Shown one piece after another: positions 56,301-64,000 of a stretch of DNA of 64,000 nucleotides. This DNA is from Macrocystis pyrifera. Taxonomy: Eukaryota > Sar > Phaeophyceae > Laminariales > Laminariaceae. The stretch is from NCBI GenBank assembly GCA_031763025.1, contig JASSKH010000038.1, forward strand, positions 2,769,001-2,833,000, in the 5' to 3' direction. The stretch's first letter is position 1. The number at the start of each line of letters is the position of its first letter. The notes below the pieces were generated by a model. That model saw only the letters and a program-made list of their open reading frames with translations. It did not search any database and was not told the origin of the DNA. A program made the translations under genes and the position numbers.

Positions 56301-59054
56301 GGGCGCAGGTACTTCAGAAGATTTTAAAATATTCAAAATTGAAAGAGAAAATATCGAAAAGGCCGTATGTTGTTTACGTCTTCTCGCGCAGTCATGGCTG
56401 TCTCGTTGAGTTCAAGACACTGTAATGGGATTGATTTCATGCTCTGGGTTGTAGGCTCTCTGTCACATTAAACCGCATACGAATCCACATTGATGCAGAG
56501 GAGTAATCTGCTCCCAGAAATTTCCACTTTGGCTGATGGATGGGTACCAGGTATGTTTGATGCTGTTTCCAAGAAGAAACAACACCCACCACTGTAACAT
56601 AAACTATCCCTAATCAATAGTCACCTTTGTACAAGCAAGTTTTCACTATGCTAGGTCCCCCCAGCGTTTCAAGTTTACTATTCCCCAACAGTGCTAACTG
56701 TGTGGCGTGTGCGCAGTCATCGCTATTCGAGCCGGAATTCCGCGAGGCGAGCGGACTTGCAATGCCTCGCTTATTGTGGGATGTGGGTTGTCGTAGACGG
56801 TGAGTGCATACTCAGGAGCTATTGTTCAAGGTACAAGCAGCATCACCAGCAGAGAGTACAGACAGCTCGAACGAAGTCGTTTCAAGGTCACTCCCGCTAC
56901 GTATGTACGAGTGAGTAGCAAGGGAGCTAAGCTTTGAGTCAGTCGTTCATGACGATGATTCTTCCTTGCTAAAGGTCAAAAAGTTCATTTTTTGCATTCA
57001 ACTTTTGGTGACATAAAGATCGCCGGCAACGGCAAGAATACGCATTCATTTTCACCCATAGCCGTGTACTGCATACAGACCCAAACGTCACGTCAATGAC
57101 AAACCGACGACGCATGCACGATATTTCATCTGTCGATGCATCCATCACGTTTGTATCAATACGTTCGACCCCTTGGCGTGCGTATGTCCGAGAGACGCTA
57201 CCGAGACACGACCACCCTACTCGTACTAAAAATCGAACTGTGCACTCAATGTCCAGCAGCCAAAAAGCTGGCGCTATCTCGCTCATGCGACCCATGGCAG
57301 CAACAGTACAGTGACATTTTTCGTACTTATTTGGTCAGCACTCGGAAACAAGCGGTTATGTACCCACATGTACCCACGCCTTAATATACATAGCGCTTCT
57401 ACAAGGTTCGATGTGCTTGATATCGACCTGCTCACCTCCATCTGGTTAGTCTCTTGCTCGCCCTCTACCATTTCCCCTAGCAGCTTCATCTGAGCCAGAG
57501 AAACGAGAAAGTGCACCGTAGAAAAGAGGAGTGAGGCATCGCAAAGGCTACCATGCTGCTAGACTAGGCTGGTATGCTGCTGTGCATAGGGCTTTTGAGG
57601 GATGTTGATGGTAATATTGCACGTCGATGTGGATGACTGGGTTGACGTGACTCCATTGTGAAAAACACAGTTTCATCACTGGTCGACACGGAATGGATAC
57701 CCTGTGCAATGCACCGGGTGCAATATTTTCAGGTAACGATGCCGATTATCGTGAGAACACATAATTTCCTCGGACAAGGAGAGAAAACGTGTAACACGAG
57801 AACATAAATACTTCGATCAGTCTCTTGTGAAGCCACAGCTACTAGAGTGTGCGGGTGAAACACATGCTCTTCGTGACGCCTTTTATTCGGATAGACACAG
57901 ATGTGCGATGAGCGTGTCCCTCACCTTTTGCTGTATAAGAGGCCACAAGGCATCATCCAAGCTCCCTTTTGCCACTAGATATTGCACTTTGACAACCGTG
58001 GACTGCCCAATACGGTGACATCGATCTTCCGCCTGCAACAGCTGAGCAGGCGTCCAGTAGAGCTCAGCAAACACGACTCTGTTGGAAGTCAATATGTGAA
58101 CGGAGGAGAAACAAGCCACTTTGTGGATTAAACAACGCATCCAGTAGAGCTTAGCAAACACGACTCTGTTGGAAGTCGATATGTGAACGGAGGAGAAACA
58201 AGCCACTTTGTGGATTAAACAACGCATCCAGTAGAGCTCAGCAAACACGACTCTGTTGGAAGTCAATACGTGAACAGAGGAGAAACAAGCCACTTTGTGG
58301 ATTAAACAACGTATCCAGTAGAGCTCAGCAAACACGTCTCTGTTGGAACTTGATATGTGAACGGAGGAGAAACAAGCCACTTTGTGAATTGAATAACAAC
58401 GTATCCTCCCTTTGGCAGTATTATATCAAATGAAGGGACGGATAGCATGAAAAAACGGGCTCGCAGCAGTCGCGCTTGGAGTATTAGCCACCATGACTAC
58501 AGGGCAAGAGCAATCAACGCGCTGTTTTCGGCAATTTAGATAGTATACTAGACTACATCACAATCATAACCCTCGTCAGCATCAGCATCAGCATTCACCT
58601 ATTGTGCGGGGTACCAGTACTCATGTGACAATCCTCGTCTATTTCACGGCTTGCAGTCGTACTTCCAAGTAAACCAACAAAACAGCGGAGGGCTGGTCAG
58701 AGAATGTAATGGATATCGTACCACCCCGATTGCCTATGGCCGTCAGTGCTATCTTGCTGTAGTTCGATCGTCTAAAGCCGGGATGACACACACCAGGCAT
58801 CATGAGACGCGAACCCAAGCCAATACCGCACCAGTCATGCGAATGTGGTATTGAACTCTGTGAAGTGCTACCTACGAATACATGCGTAATGAGTTAGAGT
58901 GCGAATAGGTGGACAGTAACAACAGTGACAACAGTGCACACCTGCTGGCGGCTGTGAGCGTGATGCCAATCCCGGCTGCTGTGAGCCCCAGGAGGGCCAC
59001 CCTCACGCTGGGATTGCTCTGGAACTTGTCTACCAGATCCTGCCTATCCTTTGG
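53354..59054 (-). CDS. SNF2-family annealing-helicase-like gene (SMARCAL1/ZRANB3 type), 3' portion, seven exons
   Basis: This is the C-terminal half of an ATP-dependent DNA translocase gene. By family knowledge such proteins anneal or remodel DNA at stalled forks in the nucleus. The exons, minus strand, are 59054-58942, 58078-57925, 57489-57436, 55852-55601, 55283-55199, 54612-54413 and 54169-53354. They are joined by GT-AG introns and the phases agree throughout: 1674 bp, 557 residues, stop TAG at 53356-53354. The first exon reads [12 protein letters not shown] and then [17 protein letters not shown] (helicase motif V). The second reads [23 protein letters not shown] (motif VI) and [18 protein letters not shown], as in SMARCAL1. 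The third, MKLLGE..., matches the helix after the helicase core. The remaining exons form a low-complexity, acidic tail with VIDLLSGDD and VVVLDDD, which resemble SUMO-interaction motifs. The intron before 54612 has a weak acceptor and two possible donors (55199 or about 15 bases further), both in phase. The ATPase motifs I-IV and the start codon are absent from the readable sequence, so the gene probably continues past 64000. Use of a donor-like GTAGGT overlapping the stop at 53357 is an alternative end. I am sure of the family, and less sure that the tail exons belong to the same transcript, although their phases agree. Confidence 0.88.
53429..53698 (-). repeat. 90 bp tandem repeat x3 inside the last exon of the helicase gene
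   Basis: Three units of exactly 30 codons (anchors at 53457, 53547 and 53637) encode variants of [20 protein letters not shown] followed by an alanine- and lysine-containing end. They lie downstream of the two SUMO-interaction-like motifs, close to the C-terminus. The frame is kept in all three. The units are Ser/Pro/acidic and probably disordered. Confidence 0.85.
55673..55780 (-). repeat. 54 bp tandem duplication inside a coding exon of the helicase gene
   Basis: Two adjacent units of 18 codons, offset by exactly 54 bp (for example 55681 and 55735), encode [17 protein letters not shown] and then [17 protein letters not shown]. They lie in the 55852-55601 exon, in frame, and form a proline-rich linker after the helicase core. 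The boundaries are approximate. Confidence 0.82.
58054..58401 (-). repeat. 87 bp tandem repeat x4 that duplicates a splice acceptor in the helicase gene
   Basis: Four head-to-tail units start at 58054, 58141, 58228 and 58315, exactly 87 bp apart. Read on the minus strand, each unit holds about 60 bases of 3' intron sequence ending CAACAG, then the first 26 bases of the motif VI exon (RVVFAELYW). Acceptors therefore lie before 58339, 58252, 58165 and 58078. Only the last runs on into [13 protein letters not shown]. Because 87 is 29 codons and no unit has a stop, use of an upstream acceptor would insert 29, 58 or 87 residues between motifs V and VI without changing frame. Small differences (RDVFAELYW in the farthest unit, VFAKLYW in another) point to relaxed constraint on the distal copies. 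Confidence 0.9.
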
Positions 59055-59254
59055 CTGCGATTTGAAAGCACGTTGCAGCAGGCACGTGTACATCAAAGCA
59101 GCACACGGCTCAAGCAAATAACCAGCTTATTACAGCAATATATTTTTAGATCGAGCGACCCGTGCCATCCTCGCCGTTTCAATGCGATGGCATTTTCTTT
59201 TCTCAACAAGTCATCCAAAAAAACTATCTGTACCGCACTCTAGTCTATGTACCA

Positions 59255-59880
59255 TATACTGTATATAATTGTTAAGGCCCTCGATGAAATGCATTCGAGC
59301 GCTGTTCTCAGTTTGTTTGCCTCTTTTTTTGTGAAGGCGCAGGTGGAGTTGTTGAGAGTGACGGGAGAGGCCAGTCGGGACCAGCACAAACGGAACCCCA
59401 GGGTGCTGTGTTTGGCTCAGGCAGAGCGTCTACTTGTTGACTATCGGTACCACTTGTTATAGTCCTCGGCGGGGACATATATCCAGCAGCAGCACACGAA
59501 GACGGAACGAGCACCCGCACCACTACCACAGCAATGGGATCGATATCATTGAGATGTAATTGGGGTTGCAGAGCTAAATACAAGACTGTTGGCCAATGAA
59601 AAACGAAACATGATCGGGGAGAGATCTCCAACAATCAGTCAGAAAGCTGACGACGCTCTCTTGGCCAAAGCAAAACATGTCGGCTGTTTATTACCACAAG
59701 TAAACGACAGATCGACAAGAGATCTCTGTACCGCGAAATAGTTGTTGTTGGCGAAATGAGAACTGAGGTGGATGCATGCTCTAGGGGGCAAGAGCTTGCT
59801 GCCGGCGTCCTACGGTATCCTCCCAAACCTGAAAAAAGCCCATTTTTTGTTGCGTGTTGCTACACATTCGACAGATTGAC
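59255..59880 (+). repeat. 0.63 kb repeat, direct partner of 61450-62120
   Basis: Shared blocks include GCGCTGTTCTCAGTTTG, GGTGGAGTTGTTGAGAGTGACG, GGCTCAGGCAGAGCGTCTAC and ACTGAGGTGGATGCATGCTC. It lies in the large intron or upstream region of the helicase gene. Confidence 0.78.
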
Positions 59881-59964
59881 GTATGTTCAACTTTTGCGCG
59901 TACCGAAACATACATACGATGAGGATGGCAAGATACCATAAAGGCGAAAAGTATAATTATTTCA

Positions 59965-60120
59965 GCTGGTGCGACGATACGCGATAGACGGTCGATCTCG
60001 ACAGAGACTCAGCCCACGGGCAACCCGCGCGGTGGCGGGCAAGATCAATTAGCATAGATGACGGGCTCAAAGAAATGAGGTGGATGCATGCTCTAGGGGG
60101 CAAGAGCTTGCCGGCGGTAC
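59965..60120 (+). repeat. Module with GGTGGATGCATGCTCTAGGG, one of several
   Basis: The module runs from GATAGAC(G/C)(G/C)TCGATCTCGACAG, through AGACTCAGCCCACGGGCAAC and TAGATGACGGGCTC, to the palindromic GGGGGCAAGAGCTTGCCGGC. Further copies: 62565-62760, 62985-63185 and 63220-63450; the 3' half alone occurs at 59755-59850 and 61965-62060. Confidence 0.78.
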
Positions 60121-60757
60121 TTCTATTTTCAGTACGAATTAATTAAATTGAAATTCGGGTCCATTTATTTGCTGCTGCTGCTGTGCCGCTGCTGTAGTCT
60201 ACGAGTACGTATCCACCGAGCGGTGCGCGACGAGTGCGCTTCTCTTGGTCTCTAGGCCCAAACCCGCGCCAGGTGACTGTAGTCTGGACACGGAGAGATG
60301 CGCTGCCCGCTGACCGCGCGTCGCGCAACGACGCTATACAGTTGTGTCACCATCCTATTCATCGATCGTTCTGCTGCTGTTTGTTGTCGTGGACAACATC
60401 TTGAATTCAGAGAGCTTGCCATTTTTCGATACGAAAAGCTGATCACCCAAGTCGTCAGATTCTGTGTCTAGGATAAGGCATGTACACTGGATGTCCTCTA
60501 ACGTCAGGTATCCCGCCAGCAGGACCGGAACAGGTGCCAACTGCTGCCAGTCGGCAGAGACTCCGGGCACACAACAAACCAGGGACGACCCCGGGGACAC
60601 AGGAACAACACTTCCGTTTCAATTGAGGTGCTAACAGTCGCAGGGCACCACAGCGGCACGAGCACCTGCACCACCAGTACGACAGGATTGGGATCGATTC
60701 CATCGGTTTTCGCAGTTCTAAATACGTCACAGCGCAGAAACCGTCTGTACAGACAAC

Positions 60758-60857
60758 TTACCGGTAGTAAATAGGACCTACGGTACACACAAATACCTAT
60801 ATACTTCCCTATTTTGACTAGCAATATTTGGTGCTACTACTATGGTCCCCCGTCATA
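60758..60857. mobile_element. Palindromic MITE, copy 6
   Basis: The left end is degenerate (GTAGTAAATAGGACC) and the right end is CCCCCGTCATA; the AT-rich centre CTATATACTTCCCTATTTTG matches the family. Confidence 0.68.
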
Positions 60858-61449
60858 GTAGTTTGCTGATATCAGATGCTGTCGCTGTTGTTGCCTACCA
60901 GGCTACCAGGTACCATGTATTTGATAATTATACTCCGATTTACTGTAGGGCAGGAAGCGACCCAACCGAAAAACGTCACCGAATATATTGCAAACCCCAT
61001 GGGTCAAGACAATGCAGCCAGAAGCGACCTTGCACGGCCGTTTGCGCGCGGCGGACAACGACCTCAGAAACGCCGTTAGCCAACCACGTTGAGCGAGCCA
61101 TTGTTCTGCAAGGTGACCCCACTTTTGTTGCGATCGATGCGCTGTAGCCAATTTGCGAAATATTTCGTTGCTCGTACTGACTCTGGCACGAGTGTCTACA
61201 AGCGACTGTCCCCCCGGTGAGGCTGAGTCGCGTAGCTCAAGGCGCAGGGCTCCGTTGAACCTGAAAGTTGGCCCAGGCTGCTTGCAAGTGTGTCCGCTAT
61301 CGATTTGCGCGGTATACACGTCAACGTCGGGAGCGGTTTGGGACCAGATTTTGCGAGGATTGGAGTTTCCTTGTGGCTGCGGTCAGACAGACAGACAAGA
61401 TTGCAATTACCGCAGCTGAGACTCAGTTTTACAAAACGAGAATATCAAT
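60858..61449. other. Unique segment with a 138-codon minus frame
   Basis: The minus frame 61319-60903 (RLELRDSASPGGQSLVD..., then KWGHLAEQWLAQRGW) looks fairly protein-like and lies upstream of the helicase exons on the same strand. No SNF2 motif is visible, so I do not assign it to that gene. Confidence 0.25.
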
Positions 61450-62120
61450 AATACTTTTGAATATACTTCAAGAGATTGTTATTGCCCTCGATAAAACGCA
61501 TTCAAGCGCTGTTCTCAGTTTGCCTCTTTTTTTGTGAAGTCGCAGGTGGAGTTGTTGAGAGTGACGGGAGACGCCAGTCGGGACCAGCACAGACGGAAAC
61601 CCCAGAGTGCTGTATTTGGCTCAGGCAGAGCGTCTACTTGTTGACTATCGGTACCACTTGTCATAGTACTCGGCGGGGACATATATCCAGCAGCAGCACA
61701 GCACACGAAGACGGCACGAGCACCCGCACCACTACACCACAGCAATGGGATCGATACCATTGAAGTGCAATTGGGGTTGCAGGGCTAAATACAAGACTGT
61801 TGGCCAATGAAAAACGAAACATGAACGGGGAGAGATCTCCAACAGTCAGGATGCTGACGACTCTCTCTTGGCCAAAGCAAAACATGTCGGTTGTTTATTA
61901 CAATAAGTAAACGACAGATTGACAAGAGATCTCTGTACCCCGCGAAATAGTTGTTGGCGAAATGAGAACTGAGGTGGATGCATGCTCTAGGGGGCAAGAG
62001 CTTGCCGCCGGCGTCCTACGGTATCCTCCCAAACATGAAAAAAGCCCATTTTTTGTTGTGTGTTGTTACACATTCGACAGATTGACGTATTTTCAACTGC
62101 CGGGTTCTTATTTTTGCGAG
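61450..62120 (+). repeat. 0.67 kb repeat, second copy
   Basis: See 59255-59880; a shorter derivative recurs at 62275-62480. Confidence 0.76.
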
Positions 62121-63450
62121 TACCGAAACATACGATGAGGATCGCAAAATACAAATAAAGGCGAAAAGTAGAAAGTAATCAACTAACTGCCGTTGTTGGA
62201 AAAGACCTACGAGTTTGTATGCAATTTTTTAGTAGTAGTTTTCAGGCTCTACTGCTGCTATAGTATGCGAATGACGACGCTTTGTTGGCCAATGAAAAAC
62301 ATTTTGTGGGTTGTTACACATTCGACAGATTGACATGTATTTTAAACTGGCGGGTTATTATATGCGAGTACCGAAACATACGATGACGATCGCAAACAAA
62401 TAAAGGCGAAAAGTAGAAAGTAACCCACTGCTGCGGCGGCGTCCTACGGTATCCCCCCAAACCTTAAAAAAAGCCCATTTTTTTACTTTCGTTGCTGTAA
62501 AAGACCTGCGATAGTATGCGAATGGAAACGCGAAGTACACCAAAAAAATATTATTTCAGCTCGTGCCACGATACACGATAGACGCTCGATCTCGACAGAG
62601 ACTCAGCCCACGGACAACCCGCGCGGTGGCGGGCAAGATCAACTAGTATAGATGACGGGCTCGAAGGAATGAGGTGGATGCATGCTCTAGGGGGCAAGTG
62701 CTTGCCGGCGGCGTCCAACGGTATCCTCCCAAAACTGAAAAAAAAAAGTTTTTTTTGCCTTTCGAGACGTTTGTTGTACTGATGTACTGATAGACGAAAT
62801 GCATTTTTTTCGCCATTCTGTTATGATACTGCTTGAATACAGCACTTTGCAGTACAGCATGGCAGTACTAGTCGATAATTCTGCTGTGGCGCAAAGAGTA
62901 ACCCACTCCTGTTGTACTGTAAAATACCTGCTATAGTATGCGAATGGAAACGCGAAGTACTACACCAAAAAAGTTTTATTTCAGCTGGTGCGACGAGACA
63001 CGATAGACGCTCGATCTCGACAGAGACTCAGCCCACGGGCAACCCGCGCGGTGGCGAGAAATATCAACTAGTATAGATGACGGGCTCGAAGAAATGAGGT
63101 GGATGCATGCTCTAGGGGGCAAGAGCTTGCCGGCAGCGTCCAACGGTATCCTCCCAAACCCGAAAAGAAGCCCATTTTTTGCCATTCGACACGTTTGTTG
63201 TACTACTGTCCTGTACTGACCTGCTCGTGCGACGATAGACGATAGACCTTCGTTGTACAGTAACCGTAAAAAAACCGCTCAATCTCGACAGAGACTCAGC
63301 CCACGGGCAACCAACCCGCTCAGTGGCGGGAAAGATCAACTAGTATAGATGACGGGTTCGAAGAAATGAGGTGGATGCATGCTCTAGGGGGCAAGAGCTT
63401 GCCGGCGGCGTCCTACGGTATCCTCCCAAACCTGCAAAAAAGCCCATTTT
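62121..63450 (+). repeat. Array of diverged modules
   Basis: Repeated modules as described at 59965, plus blocks with TTTGTTGTACT and AAACGCGAAGTAC. The whole segment appears to have grown by local duplication; no gene is recognised. Confidence 0.68.
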
Positions 63451-63554
63451 ATGCCATTCGAGATGGATGCAGCAGTAGTACTCGTAGCTAATGTTTTTCA
63501 TCTATTTCGTGCACACCAGCGGCCAATGCGTTGCACTGAGCGTGGGATCCAAGC

Positions 63555-63776
63555 GTCTGAGCCAACTCTTACTCTTGTATTCATCGCCACCCTTGCACAA
63601 CAAGACAGCACTACAACAGTAGCAGGCACCTGGTCTGGTGTATAGACGTGTCCCCAACTCGGTATGGGCGTCTGAGCCAACTCTTGTATTCATCGCCACC
63701 CTTGCACAACAAGACGGCACTCCAGCAGTAGCAGGCACCTGGTCTGGTGTATAGACGTCTCCCGAACTCGGTATGG
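63555..63776 (+). repeat. Tandem duplication, 115 bp unit
   Basis: Units begin at 63555 and 63670 with GTCTGAGCCAACTCTTG and are nearly identical through CACCTGGTCTGGTGTATAGA to CGGTATGGG, which suggests a recent event. Confidence 0.88.
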
Positions 63777-63965
63777 GATATGGGATATGTTGGTTGTATT
63801 GGTTGTACGGTATATGGGAATATGGGATATGGGATATGTTGGTGGTATGGTATATGGGAATACGGGAAAACCACCGTATGTGATATGGTATGTGTTGACG
63901 GTATGGAACGGGAAAAACACAGTATATGGTATGGTACGTTTGCGGTATGGTACCATATGGTACGA
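63770..63965 (+). repeat. GGGATAT/GGTATGG simple repeat
   Basis: A degenerate array of TATGGGATATG and GGTATATGGGAATA units; the frames it opens on both strands are composition artefacts. Confidence 0.78.
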
Positions 63966-64000
63966 TGTCGTGGATGTATTATATGGCTAAATTTGCCTGG

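Noticed and set aside
57883-58380. A single 165-codon protein made of repeated VVFAELYW units
   Set aside because: Only the last unit continues into helicase motif VI; the others are exon starts plus intron sequence, so the continuous frame is best read as duplicated splice sites.
58054-58401. CRISPR-like array
   Set aside because: Units are contiguous, without spacers, and lie in a spliced eukaryotic gene.
60355-60824. Minus-strand frames with GRPWFVVCPESL and SADWQQL, resembling SNF2 motif Ia
   Set aside because: The two halves are in different frames, and neighbouring sequence is shared with the duplicated blocks near 59500 and 61700, so the likeness is probably chance.
63611-63956. Pro/Tyr/His-rich minus frames at the window end
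   Set aside because: They are composition effects of the GGGATAT-type repeat and the 115 bp duplication.

Overview
The window looks like repeat-dense nuclear DNA of a eukaryote. Every long coding signal is split by GT-AG introns or broken, there are no compact operons, and most of the sequence belongs to dispersed, inverted or tandem repeats. The Ty3/gypsy element has a chromo-like tail and an integrase/RNase H style that I associate with stramenopiles (oomycetes, brown algae). A stramenopile, possibly a brown alga, is therefore my best guess, but it is an inference and not a firm call.

One host gene can be modelled with confidence. It is on the minus strand and its 3' part spans 59054-53354. 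Seven exons join in phase (113+154+54+252+85+200+816 = 1674 bp, 557 codons plus stop). They encode SNF2 helicase motifs V and VI of the SMARCAL1/ZRANB3 (annealing helicase) type, followed by a long acidic tail with two clear SUMO-interaction-like motifs. Its upstream exons were not found and probably lie beyond base 64000. The gene carries three in-frame tandem duplications (87 bp x4, 54 bp x2, 90 bp x3). The 87 bp array duplicates a splice acceptor together with the first codons of the motif VI exon.

The largest mobile element is a decayed Ty3/gypsy retrotransposon on the minus strand (about 32430-25300). It retains gag with a zinc knuckle, an aspartic protease remnant, RT with YVDD, RNase H, integrase and a chromo-like tail. 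It is broken by a TIR-bearing insertion placed directly before YVDD and by an inverted copy of its own LTR plus gag start inside RNase H.

The rest, left to right: a foldback-like composite with terminal inverted copies around minisatellites (736-3255), solo-LTR-like copies of the same sequence (6556-7100, 14778-15302), tRNA-headed SINEs (3256-3592, 10240-10565, 49955-50272, truncated 35445-35560), six copies of a roughly 100 bp palindromic MITE, and several 0.2-2.7 kb families present two or three times: 7268-8695 with 39815-41503 inverted, 10800-11530 with 34740-35430 inverted, 11815-13910 with 17690-20385 direct, 20385-21080 with 32880-33745, and 33866-34640 with 46865-47715 and 50480-51050. 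Minisatellites and microsatellites fill much of the remainder. A few GC-richer islands (36.0-36.9, 38.1-38.4, 42.7-43.2, 48.6-49.0, 51.5-52.1 kb) hold open frames that may be exons of unrecognised genes. I saw no rRNA, CRISPR array or convincing functional tRNA.
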